A program made the translations under genes and the position numbers. Under the pieces are notes generated by a model. The model saw only the letters and a list, made by a program, of their open reading frames with translations. It searched no databases and was not told the DNA's origin. From contig DJEW01000043.1 in NCBI GenBank assembly GCA_002431965.1, positions 441-31,795 on the forward strand: a DNA stretch of 31,355 nt, read 5' to 3'. This stretch comes from Clostridiales bacterium UBA5888. GTDB lineage: Bacteria > Bacillota > Clostridia > Oscillospirales > Oscillospiraceae. Shown piece by piece: positions 15,241 through 22,206 of this stretch (the stretch's first letter is position 1; each line of letters starts with the position of its first letter).

Positions 15241-16569
15241 TTGGTAGAAATAGTAAGTGTAAAGTTTAAAAAGCGCGGCAAGTGCTATTATTTTGATCCG
15301 GGCGCGCTTAAAATCAAAACCGGGGACAAGGTGATCGTCGAAACCTCAAAGGGTCTTGAGATCGCTGACTGCTGCCGTGGCAATCACGAGATAGCCGACA
15401 ACGCCGTCGTGCAGCCGCTGCGCCCTGTCGTGCGCATCGCCACGGCTGATGATCTGCGCATTGAAGAGCTGAACCGCAGGCGCGAGCGGGAGGCATTTGA
15501 AATATGCCGGAAGAAGATCGCCGAGCATGGGCTGGATATGAAGCTTGTGGATGTGGAGTGCAATTTTGAGGGGAACAAAACGCTGTTCTTCTTCACCTCC
15601 GACGGGCGTGTGGACTTTCGCGAGCTTGTGAAGGATCTTGCCGGCATATTCCGCAACCGCATCGAGCTGCGCCAGATAGGCGTGCGCGATGAGGCAAAAA
15701 TGGTGGGCGGGCTTGGCATCTGCGGCCGCCCGTACTGCTGCAGCCAGTTTCTTGACGATTTCCAGCCGGTATCGACGAAGATGGCAAAGGTGCAGTCGCT
15801 CTCGCTCAACCCGACAAAGATTTCCGGCAGCTGCGGCAGGCTTATGTGCTGCCTGCGTTATGAGCAGGAGGCATATGAGGATCTCCTCAAGCACGTGCCC
15901 AAGCAGGGCGCGTTTGTTGAAACAAAGGACGGCTACGGCACTGCGGTGCAGGTCAACCTCCTGCGCCAGACCGTGAAGGTCAAGCTCGACGCGGACGGAG
16001 ACGACACGCTGCGCACATATAAATCCAATGAGCTTTGCGCCGTACCGGGCGGAAGACCAAAGGACGGCGAGGCGCCGCCCTCCGTGCTGCATTACGTGCC
16101 GGAGGAGGACGAGGATGACGCCGCCGCCGAGGACGAGTGGGCAATGCCCATGCTGGTTATCCCCGAGCCTGTGCAGAGCGCAGCCGCACCTGAGAGCGGC
16201 GCATCGGAGCGCCGCAGCGGCAAGGGGCGCAGAGGACGGCGCGGCGGGCGCGGACGCGACGGCGAGGGGCGTGCCAGAACGGAGACGGATCCGCAGAGCG
16301 GGGAAAAGCCCGAACGCACGGAGCGCTCCGGCAAGGGCGCGCAAAACCGCGGCAGACGCGAGCAGAACGCCGGCAAAGCGACGGTCAGACCCGTGAAGGT
16401 CGAAGCTAAGAACGCAGCCGACAAATCTTCCGGTCAAGCTGCGCAGGGCGGGAACAAGCCCGCAGCCGGCGCGCAGAGCAGGGGCGGTCAGAACGGAGGA
16501 AACCGCCGCCGCAAGTACTATCACGGCAAGCCCAGAAGCAGAGGCGGCGATGCCGGCAAGGGCGAATAA
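15241..16569 (+). CDS. ricT: PSP1-domain protein RicT (YaaT) with an RG-rich C-terminal tail
   Basis: RicT is part of the Ric (YaaT-YlbF-YmcA) Fe-S complex that in Bacillus stimulates RNase Y mRNA processing and affects sporulation and competence. The PSP1 core covers about residues 1-270 and shows the conserved cysteines in GICGRPYCCSQ (C161, C166, C167) and SCGRLMCCLRYE (C198, C203, C204). The start is TTG at 15241, with AGGAAGG 8 nt upstream and no in-frame ATG nearby. Residues about 285-300 are acidic, and about 322-442 are a low-complexity Arg/Gly/Lys/Gln-rich tail (RRGRRGGRGR and similar) ending in PRSRGGDAGKGE. That tail is longer than in many relatives and suggests RNA binding. Cotranscribed with holB. 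Confidence 0.9.
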   Translation: MVEIVSVKFKKRGKCYYFDPGALKIKTGDKVIVETSKGLEIADCCRGNHEIADNAVVQPLRPVVRIATADDLRIEELNRRREREAFEICRKKIAEHGLDMKLVDVECNFEGNKTLFFFTSDGRVDFRELVKDLAGIFRNRIELRQIGVRDEAKMVGGLGICGRPYCCSQFLDDFQPVSTKMAKVQSLSLNPTKISGSCGRLMCCLRYEQEAYEDLLKHVPKQGAFVETKDGYGTAVQVNLLRQTVKVKLDADGDDTLRTYKSNELCAVPGGRPKDGEAPPSVLHYVPEEDEDDAAAEDEWAMPMLVIPEPVQSAAAPESGASERRSGKGRRGRRGGRGRDGEGRARTETDPQSGEKPERTERSGKGAQNRGRREQNAGKATVRPVKVEAKNAADKSSGQAAQGGNKPAAGAQSRGGQNGGNRRRKYYHGKPRSRGGDAGKGE

Positions 16570-16580
16570 TGTGAACAATG

Positions 16581-16617
16581 ACCCGGCTGACCCGATTGGG
16601 GGCGTCAGCCGGGTTTT
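16581..16617 (+). terminator. intrinsic terminator after ricT
   Basis: An 11-bp stem, ACCCGGCTGAC with GTCAGCCGGGT, surrounds a 12-nt loop and is followed by TTTT. It lies 11 bp after the ricT stop. Confidence 0.85.
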
Positions 16618-16630
16618 GCATGCAAAGTTT

Positions 16631-16664
16631 AAAAGCCCGGAATCTCAACGATTCCGGGCTTTTT
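16631..16664 (-). terminator. terminator beside the tRNA-Lys fragment
   Basis: An 11-bp stem, AGCCCGGAATC with GATTCCGGGCT, surrounds a 5-nt loop with T-runs on both strands. On the minus strand it follows the tRNA-Lys 3' fragment just as the terminator at 18018-18050 follows intact tRNA-Lys, and it would also end the chrA transcript. Confidence 0.8.
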
Positions 16665-16667
16665 CCC

Positions 16668-16712
16668 TGGCGCTCCAGCGGGGATTCGAACCCCGGACAC
16701 CCTCTTTAAACG
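16668..16712 (-). pseudogene. tRNA-Lys 3' fragment (attachment-site-like duplicate)
   Basis: This piece corresponds to tRNA positions 32-76. It has the anticodon loop (CGTTTAA, still TTT), the 3' anticodon strand (AGAGG), the full T arm, the 3' acceptor strand and CCA. A run of 32 bp (16672-16703) is identical to intact tRNA-Lys at 18060-18091. It differs in the discriminator base (G instead of A), the anticodon stem (AGAGG versus GCAGG) and one loop base. Upstream of the loop it diverges, so no complete tRNA can form. This is the usual mark left when an element inserts into a tRNA 3' half. Confidence 0.8.
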
Positions 16713-16723
16713 AGCATTCTCTT

Positions 16724-17287
16724 TTAAATGAATGAATACAGGATAATTCCGGCAACACCAGAGCCGGCCATCACCCAAAGCGGATTTGACTTCCATTTTC
16801 TTAGAACAAAAAATCCGATCGCAAAAATAATGACAGCAATCATATCCAAAGATGTCAGATCCTCCGGAAGTGTTCTCTGACCGTATATTGCCATAATCAG
16901 CAGCGAAATGCCCGCCGAGGCAATCATTGCAATTACCGCAGGACGAAGACCGGCAAGCACGCCCTGCACCATATTCAGTCCACGAAAACGATAATAGATA
17001 AAGGCAAGAGTCATCACGATGACGCAGGATGGGAACACGCAGCCTGCGGTTGCAACAACAGCGCCCGGAAGTCCGGCGACTTGAATCCCAACAAAGGTTG
17101 CGGAGTTGATAGCAATTGGACCGGGCGTCATTTCTGCGATGGTCACAATATCCGCAAATTGCGTCATTGTCAGCCAGGGGTGAACATCAACCACTTGATT
17201 CTGAATCAACGGCATGGCTGCATATCCGCCGCCAATGCTGAATAATCCAATCTGAAAAAAACTCCAGAAGAGTTCAAGATATATCAA
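16724..17287 (-). CDS. chrA: half-size chromate transporter (ChrA family), second of a pair
   Basis: This 187-residue membrane protein of the CHR family has five to six hydrophobic segments. The family motifs FSIGGGYAAMPLI (16-28) and EMTPGPIAIN (about 51-60) are clear. Short CHR proteins work as pairs of homologous halves inserted in opposite orientation; known members export chromate, but many short ones are uncharacterised. The start is TTG at 17285-17287, overlapping the upstream TGA by 4 nt (TTGA) with GGTGA 7 nt before it, so the two are translationally coupled. Base composition is clearly lower in GC than the neighbours, which suggests transfer. The stop is only 12 bp from the tRNA-Lys fragment. 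Confidence 0.9.
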   Translation of the reverse strand: MIYLELFWSFFQIGLFSIGGGYAAMPLIQNQVVDVHPWLTMTQFADIVTIAEMTPGPIAINSATFVGIQVAGLPGAVVATAGCVFPSCVIVMTLAFIYYRFRGLNMVQGVLAGLRPAVIAMIASAGISLLIMAIYGQRTLPEDLTSLDMIAVIIFAIGFFVLRKWKSNPLWVMAGSGVAGIILYSFI

Positions 17288-17874
17288 TGCTTATCACCCG
17301 CTTTCTTCATTTTGCCTTGATGCCACGTATCCGCAGCACCGATCACACCGCATACAAGAATAATGATCATGATATTCACAGAGAAAAAGCGGACGGCAAT
17401 AAAGGAACCAAGCATAACGATCACCGGCAACAGCCGCTTCTTCTGTAAAATAGTTTTTGCCATATTGATCACAACATCGCAAATCACCGCTGCCACGCCG
17501 CAAAGCATTCCGGCCATAGCCATGTTCACAATGACGTTATCTCGAAATGCCTGATAAAACATGGAGATTACCGAAATGATGATGAGCGGCGGCAATACAG
17601 TTCCCAATACTGTGAGCATAGCGCCAGGAAAGCCTGCCACATGATAACCCACCAAAATAGATGCATTGACCGCTATTGCGCCCGGAGAAGACTGTGCGAT
17701 TGCGGTCAGATCCATCATCTCATCTTCTCCTATCCAGCCGAGTTCATCCACAAATTTTTTTCGCATTAAGGGAATGATTACGAATCCGCCGCCAAAGGTG
17801 CAGGCGCTCAGCTTGAATGTGGAGAAGAACAGTTTTTTATATTTTTGCAAGTCATTCACTTCTCGGATTGCCAT
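17284..17874 (-). CDS. chrA: half-size chromate transporter (ChrA family), first of a pair
   Basis: This 196-residue CHR-family membrane protein has the motifs FGGGFVIIPLM (about 27-37) and QSSPGAIAVN (about 70-79). It pairs with the downstream half-size gene to make a heteromeric transporter; chromate or another oxyanion as substrate is inferred from family only. The ATG at 17872-17874 has AAAGG touching it, which is closer than ideal; an in-frame GTG seven codons later is an alternative. An extended -10 promoter and a perfect palindrome lie upstream. No integrase or regulator gene accompanies the pair, and the GC content is low compared with the rest of the window. Confidence 0.88.
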   Translation of the reverse strand: MAIREVNDLQKYKKLFFSTFKLSACTFGGGFVIIPLMRKKFVDELGWIGEDEMMDLTAIAQSSPGAIAVNASILVGYHVAGFPGAMLTVLGTVLPPLIIISVISMFYQAFRDNVIVNMAMAGMLCGVAAVICDVVINMAKTILQKKRLLPVIVMLGSFIAVRFFSVNIMIIILVCGVIGAADTWHQGKMKKAGDKH

Positions 17875-17892
17875 CCTTTCTTTCTTTATAAC

Positions 17893-17901
17893 ATTATACC
17901 A
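17893..17901 (-). promoter_or_regulatory. extended -10 promoter of the chrA pair
   Basis: The minus strand reads TGG-TATAAT, a perfect -10 with the TGn extension. No good -35 is present at 17 bp; its place is taken by the palindrome at 17906-17923. Confidence 0.6.
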
Positions 17902-17905
17902 CTTG

Positions 17906-17923
17906 ATTTCCGGTAACGGAAAT
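17906..17923. promoter_or_regulatory. palindromic operator candidate for the chrA pair
   Basis: ATTTCCG-GTAA-CGGAAAT is a perfect inverted repeat with 7-bp arms and a 4-bp spacer. Its centre is roughly 28 bp upstream of the predicted transcription start, where a bound repressor would cover the -35 region. Confidence 0.5.
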
Positions 17924-18017
17924 AATATAGCTTAAAAAAAGATTAGCAAATCAATATAAGGCGTCTGCTATGACGATATGGCACATGGTAATATTCCGCG
18001 CCGTCTGCGTAAACGCC

Positions 18018-18050
18018 AAAAGCCTGCAATCGCAATGATTGCAGGCTTTT
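18018..18050 (-). terminator. terminator of the tRNA operon
   Basis: A perfect 14-bp stem, AAAAGCCTGCAATC with GATTGCAGGCTTTT, surrounds a 5-nt loop 5 bp after the CCA end of tRNA-Lys, with a U-run on the minus strand. Confidence 0.88.
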
Positions 18051-18055
18051 ACGCG

Positions 18056-18131
18056 TGGTGCTCCAGCGGGGATTCGAACCCCGGACACCCTGCTTAAAAG
18101 GCAGGTGCTCTGCCTACTGAGCTACTGGGGC
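18056..18131 (-). tRNA. tRNA-Lys (TTT)
   Basis: The cloverleaf is complete. Acceptor 5' strand GCCCCAG pairs with CTGGAGC, D arm GCTC/GAGC, anticodon stem CCTGC/GCAGG with loop CTTTTAA (anticodon TTT), T arm with GGTTCGAATCC, discriminator A, CCA encoded. The acceptor stem has a C-A mismatch at position 3-70. The 3' part is duplicated at 16668-16712. Last gene of the tRNA operon. Confidence 0.93.
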
Positions 18132-18134
18132 AGA

Positions 18135-18208
18135 TGGCTGGGATGGCGGGACTCGAACCCACTATATCGGAGTCAAAGTCCGGTGTGTTACCATTACACT
18201 ACATCCCA
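18135..18208 (-). tRNA. tRNA-Gln (TTG)
   Basis: Acceptor stem TGGGATG/CATCCCA, anticodon stem CCGGA/TCCGA (last pair weak) with loop CTTTGAC giving anticodon TTG, T loop GTTCGAGTC, discriminator G, CCA encoded. It lies 3 bp before tRNA-Lys in the operon. Confidence 0.93.
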
Positions 18209-18263
18209 GGATGGCAGTACAGCGCTTTTGCAAAAAGGTCGGACGCAGCCGACCCTTTTGCGG

Positions 18264-18340
18264 TGGGGTGGGATATGGGGCTCGAACCCACGACACCCGG
18301 AACCACAATCCGGTGCTCTGCCAACTGAGCTAATCCCACC
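18264..18340 (-). tRNA. tRNA-His (GTG)
   Basis: Acceptor stem GTGGGAT/ATCCCAC with the extra 5' G (position -1) opposite C73, the histidine identity pair. Anticodon stem CCGGA/TCCGG with loop TTGTGGT gives anticodon GTG. CCA is encoded. Confidence 0.94.
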
Positions 18341-18378
18341 AAATAATTTATATAAACTCCTTGTGGAGCTGTACGCTC

Positions 18379-18455
18379 TGGCACGCCAAGAGGGATTCGA
18401 ACCCCCGACCTACTGCTTAGAAGGCAGTTGCTCTATCCTGCTGAGCTATTGGCGC
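18379..18455 (-). tRNA. tRNA-Arg (TCT)
   Basis: Acceptor stem GCGCCAA/TTGGCGT (1-72 is G-T), anticodon stem ACTGC/GCAGT with loop CTTCTAA giving anticodon TCT, discriminator G, CCA encoded. Reads AGA codons. Confidence 0.93.
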
Positions 18456-18481
18456 GTGTATAATAACCCAGCACCGATAAA

Positions 18482-18555
18482 TGGAGCGGGTGATGGGAAT
18501 CGAACCCACGTATCCAGCTTGGAAGGCTGGTGTTCTACCATTGAACTACACCCGC
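18482..18555 (-). tRNA. tRNA-Gly (TCC)
   Basis: Acceptor stem GCGGGTG/CACCCGC, anticodon stem CCAGC/GCTGG with loop CTTCCAA giving anticodon TCC, discriminator T, CCA encoded. First gene of the five-tRNA operon. Confidence 0.94.
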
Positions 18556-18583
18556 ACGAGTCGCTTCCCCATTCAGCCAAGAG

Positions 18584-18613
18584 ATAATAACATACTTTGC
18601 GCCCACCTGTCAA
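18584..18613 (-). promoter_or_regulatory. promoter of the tRNA operon
   Basis: The minus strand has a perfect TTGACA (18613-18608), an 18-bp spacer and TATTAT (18589-18584). Transcription would begin about 22 bp before tRNA-Gly. Confidence 0.68.
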
Positions 18614-18706
18614 CTGCTTTTCTTAAAAAAGTTTGCGGCGAACCGAAATTTGCGGTCCGCCGCGCGCTGTTTTTCTTTTCCTTGCCGGTTTTGCGCTCCA
18701 CGCGCG

Positions 18707-20305
18707 TCAGCGCCCTCTGCGGCGGAAGCGCGATTTTATTTTATAGAGCTTATATTCCAGCTGATTTCTGAACTGCTCGACGCCGCCCGCATTCATGATG
18801 AGCATATACATGCCCAACGCGATCAGGCACAGCAGCGCAATGATCATTATTACAACGAGCACGCCGTTTTTCGATCCGCTGTGCTTTTCGGGCGCGGCAG
18901 AGGGACTGACCGAGGGCGTGACGGAGGAGGTCGGCGAGGGGCTTGCCGACGGTGAGACCGTGGGCGAGGGGCTTGAACTGCCGGAATTGACGGTGACGGT
19001 GAACGTCGTCATCATGCTGCCGTAGCGCACGCGCACGGCCTGCGACCCGGCAGTGGAGAGCACGCTCGGCTCGCAGGTGAAGCCGGAGGTGATCAGCTTG
19101 TCGCCAAGCTTCAGAACAAGCCCTGAGGTATCGAGACTGTCGCCGACATTGTAGACGAGCTTGCCGGGAGAGGAGGCGATCTCAAGCGTGCTTGCCTCCT
19201 GCGACGCCTCAACGGTGACAGGGAAGGTGCAGGTTTTGTTTTTATAGGTCAGCGTTATCTCCTGAGTGCCGGAATTGCTGAGCACACGGGGAGCATAGCT
19301 GTAGCCGGAGTCAATGTCGGTATATGTGCCGTCTGCAAGATACACACGGAAAACCAGCCCCGTGGTGTCGAGCTGTTCGCCCTGCTTATACGTGGTCTTG
19401 TGGGGCATGACGACCACGCCGATGCCCTGTATGCTCTCCTCCTCGGTCATGACCGTGACGGGCAGAGAGCAGCTTTTCCCGCCATAGGTCAGCTCAACGG
19501 CGACGGTGCCGGCGCTGGTGAAGATGGTGGGGAACACGTTGAAGCCGGAGGAAATGACCTGCTGCGTGCCGTCGCCGTAGTTGACGACGAGCGACAGCCC
19601 TGTCGTGTCGATGGACTCGCCCACAATGTAGCGGGTCTTGGAGGGAATGGTGTTTATCATGATGCTGCTGACAACGGGCTGCGTGACGTTGACAAGAATG
19701 GGTGCGGAGACCGCGGATGCAGTCGCGCCGCCGCTGGTGTTGGTAACGACGCAGTAATAATACGACGTGCCGACGCTGGCGGTGTTTGCCATATACTCCG
19801 GACCTGTCGCGCCGGGCAGAAGAGTGCCGCCGGAAGTAGAGCCGCTCGGCGAGAGATACCACTGATAGGTTAGCTGCCCGTTGTCGGCGGTGCTTGCCGC
19901 GACGGTCAGCCGCGCCTCGCCGCCGATATAGCAGTTGACGCTGCCGGAGGTGTTGATGACCGGCGTGGCTGGAAGAACGTCAAGAGAGCAGGTGACGGTG
20001 TTGGTGACGGCGGAGCCGTCGCTGCTGCCGATTGTGAGGGTAAAGCTGTACTTGCCGGGGACGGTGGGCGTGCCGACAAGTGCGACTTCGCCAAGGGATG
20101 TGTCAACCTTGAGCTCGCATCCTGTGGGAAGCGGGGTGCTTTCCAGCACGGTCTCCCCCGAAGCCAGCTTCGCAATCACCTGAGTGAGCGGCGTTCCGGC
20201 TGTCGCCTGCGGCAGGCTCATGATCTGATCTGCGTTTGCAGCGGCGGGCAGTATTGTAAGCATCATAAGCACGGCAAAAGCCAATGATATAATACGCTTT
20301 TTCAT
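18707..20305 (-). CDS. secreted, membrane-anchored surface protein with Ig-like repeats
   Basis: This 532-residue protein is exported by a signal peptide (1-25). An Ig/cadherin-like domain (about 27-113) and an Ig-like domain (about 115-207, with LTYQWYLSP and SYYYCVVTNTSGG) come first. Three repeats of a bacterial Ig-like (Big_3-type) domain follow at about 212-286, 295-366 and 372-440; each has a Y-x-VGE/QGE-S/Q-x-DTxGL motif. A Ser/Pro/Thr linker (441-478) leads to a transmembrane helix (481-504) and a basic cytoplasmic tail ending KSRFRRRGR. There is no LPxTG sortase signal, so anchoring is by the helix. Likely adhesion or wall-binding; the ligand is unknown. AAAGGA precedes the ATG. Confidence 0.85.
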   Translation of the reverse strand: MKKRIISLAFAVLMMLTILPAAANADQIMSLPQATAGTPLTQVIAKLASGETVLESTPLPTGCELKVDTSLGEVALVGTPTVPGKYSFTLTIGSSDGSAVTNTVTCSLDVLPATPVINTSGSVNCYIGGEARLTVAASTADNGQLTYQWYLSPSGSTSGGTLLPGATGPEYMANTASVGTSYYYCVVTNTSGGATASAVSAPILVNVTQPVVSSIMINTIPSKTRYIVGESIDTTGLSLVVNYGDGTQQVISSGFNVFPTIFTSAGTVAVELTYGGKSCSLPVTVMTEEESIQGIGVVVMPHKTTYKQGEQLDTTGLVFRVYLADGTYTDIDSGYSYAPRVLSNSGTQEITLTYKNKTCTFPVTVEASQEASTLEIASSPGKLVYNVGDSLDTSGLVLKLGDKLITSGFTCEPSVLSTAGSQAVRVRYGSMMTTFTVTVNSGSSSPSPTVSPSASPSPTSSVTPSVSPSAAPEKHSGSKNGVLVVIMIIALLCLIALGMYMLIMNAGGVEQFRNQLEYKLYKIKSRFRRRGR

Positions 20306-20359
20306 TTTCTGTTCCTTTCATTCTGACGCACGGATAGACTGGTGCATCATTGAGTGTAT

Positions 20360-20389
20360 ATAATGGCATAAGTGCGGGGGATTTGTCAA
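20360..20389 (-). promoter_or_regulatory. candidate promoter of the Ig-repeat surface protein
   Basis: A perfect TTGACA (20389-20384) is followed after 18 bp by CATTAT (20365-20360). The -10 is imperfect; TATATA a few bases further on is an alternative. Confidence 0.45.
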
Positions 20390-20462
20390 CAGCTATGCGG
20401 TGAATAATGGGGGCTTTGGCGCATTTTCGTAAAAAAGAGCTAAAAAAACTTCGGCGCGGCGG

Positions 20463-20491
20463 TTGAGATAAGCACAATGCTGTGCTACAAT
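20463..20491 (+). promoter_or_regulatory. promoter of the GH13-ispE unit
   Basis: TTGAGA (20463-20468), a 17-bp spacer and TACAAT (20486-20491) lie about 30 bp before the GH13 start codon. Confidence 0.68.
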
Positions 20492-20521
20492 ACTACTAAT
20501 AAATAAACGGAGGAAATTCCG

Positions 20522-22201
20522 ATGTCACGAAATGAATGGTATAAAGAGATGGCTGTATATCAGATATGGCCGCGCAGCTTCTGCGACGGCAACGGCGACG
20601 GTATCGGCGACCTCTGGGGTGTGCTGAGCAAGCTGGACTATATCAAAAGCCTCAACGTGGACGCGATATGGTTTTCGCCGCTCTATCCCTCGCCCAATGC
20701 CGATTACGGCTATGACATCTCCGATTATAAAAACATACACCCCGACTACGGCAACCTTGAAATATTCAAAACCGTGCTGGACGAGGCGCACGAGAGGGGA
20801 CTGCGCGTATTTATGGATCTCGTCGTCAACCATACGTCCGACGAGCACCCATGGTTCAAAGAAAGCCGCAAGAGCCGCACTAACCCGTATCACGACTACT
20901 ATTACTGGCGTCCTGCGCGGTATATCGGCAAAAAGCGTCTGCCGCCGAACAACTGGACAAGCCAGTTTGAGGGCGAGGCGTGGGAGTATGACAGTAACTT
21001 AGACGAATATTATCTGCATTTGTTCGCAAGAAAACAGCCGGATCTCAATATGGACAACCCGAAGGTCCGGGAAGAGGTCAAAAGCATCATGCGCTTCTGG
21101 CTTGATATGGGTGTGGACGGATTCAGAGAGGATGTCATAACCTATATATCCAAAACCCCGGGGCTGCCCAGCGTTTACCCGAAGCTGCCCGCCGCAAACG
21201 GCATGCAGCACTATACCAACCGTCCTGACGTACACCGCTATCTTGCCGAGTTCAAGCGCGACGTGCTGGACGGCTACGACTGCTTCGTCGTGGGCGAGAG
21301 CCCGCTGACGACGCCGGAGGTCGCGCTTAAATACGTCACGGAGGGCAAGGACAAGGTGCTCGACGAGATGATCGCCTTTTCGCACATGGAGGCGGACTGC
21401 TTCATGACGGACTTTGTGCCGCGCCCATTCAGCCTGAAAAAGATGAAGCGGGCGTTCACCTCATGGCAGAAGAAGCTGGAGGGCAAGGGCTGGAACGCGC
21501 TGTATATCGAGAACCACGACCATCCGCGCATCATCTCCCGCTATGGCAGCGAGCTGTACTGGAAGGAGAGCGGGAAAATGCTGGCAGCGATGTATATGCT
21601 CCAGCGCGGCACGCCGTTTATCTATCAGGGGCAGGAGATAGGGATGCTCAACATCGCTCTGCCGCGGATAGATATGTATAAGGACGTTATGACCATGAAC
21701 GCCGTGCGCATCGCGTCGAAGATCATGCCGGCAAAGAAGGTGCTCAAGCTTGTGCATGACCGCAGCCGCGAAAATTCCCGCACGCCCATGCAGTGGAGCA
21801 GTGAACCAAACGCCGGGTTCAGCACCGCCGCGCCGTGGTTCTACGTCAACAGCAATTATCACAGCATAAATGTCCGCGATGAGGAGGCAGACCCGGATTC
21901 CATCCTCAACTTTTACAGGGAGCTTGTGAAATTCAAGAAGAGCTGTCCTGCGGCGCTTTACGGCACGTACAGGGAGCTTATGCCCGAAAGCCGCGAGTTA
22001 TACGTGTATGAGCGGGAATATGAGGGAAAGCGGCTGCTTGTCGTGTGCTCATTCACAAATAAGCTGGTGAGGTTTGAGCTGCCGGAGAGCTATGACCTTG
22101 AAAAGGCAGAGCTTGCACTGGCAAATTATGAGCATAACTTTGTCATCGCCAACGGCTATACGACGCGCCCGTATGAGCTGCGGGTATATCTTTTCGGGTG
22201 A
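20522..22201 (+). CDS. GH13 alpha-glucosidase (oligo-1,6-glucosidase type)
   Basis: This 559-residue cytoplasmic glycoside hydrolase splits short alpha-glucosides. The GH13 regions are visible: DLVVNHTSDEHPW (99-111), GFREDVI with nucleophile D204, VVGESP with acid/base E259, and ENHDHPR with D333. A calcium-binding-like loop DGNGDGIGD (22-30) is present. Valine directly after the nucleophile (V205) is typical of alpha-1,6-acting or trehalose-6-phosphate enzymes, rather than alpha-1,4. Usual relatives have NHDQPR; the second H here is a small deviation. There is no signal peptide. GGAGG lies 9 nt before the ATG. ispE starts just after the stop, so the two are probably cotranscribed. Confidence 0.9.
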   Translation: MSRNEWYKEMAVYQIWPRSFCDGNGDGIGDLWGVLSKLDYIKSLNVDAIWFSPLYPSPNADYGYDISDYKNIHPDYGNLEIFKTVLDEAHERGLRVFMDLVVNHTSDEHPWFKESRKSRTNPYHDYYYWRPARYIGKKRLPPNNWTSQFEGEAWEYDSNLDEYYLHLFARKQPDLNMDNPKVREEVKSIMRFWLDMGVDGFREDVITYISKTPGLPSVYPKLPAANGMQHYTNRPDVHRYLAEFKRDVLDGYDCFVVGESPLTTPEVALKYVTEGKDKVLDEMIAFSHMEADCFMTDFVPRPFSLKKMKRAFTSWQKKLEGKGWNALYIENHDHPRIISRYGSELYWKESGKMLAAMYMLQRGTPFIYQGQEIGMLNIALPRIDMYKDVMTMNAVRIASKIMPAKKVLKLVHDRSRENSRTPMQWSSEPNAGFSTAAPWFYVNSNYHSINVRDEEADPDSILNFYRELVKFKKSCPAALYGTYRELMPESRELYVYEREYEGKRLLVVCSFTNKLVRFELPESYDLEKAELALANYEHNFVIANGYTTRPYELRVYLFG

Positions 22202-22206
22202 CGCCG

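Noticed and set aside
16724..17874. The two chrA genes as one full-length chrA broken by a frameshift
   Set aside because: The junction is a clean 4-nt TTGA overlap with GGTGA before it. Both halves carry a full set of CHR motifs, which fits the known paired short CHR proteins.
18039..18587. An open frame across the tRNA array (a 'GIRTPD...' type protein)
   Set aside because: It translates the antisense of five well-formed tRNAs. This is a known spurious protein pattern with no ribosome binding site.
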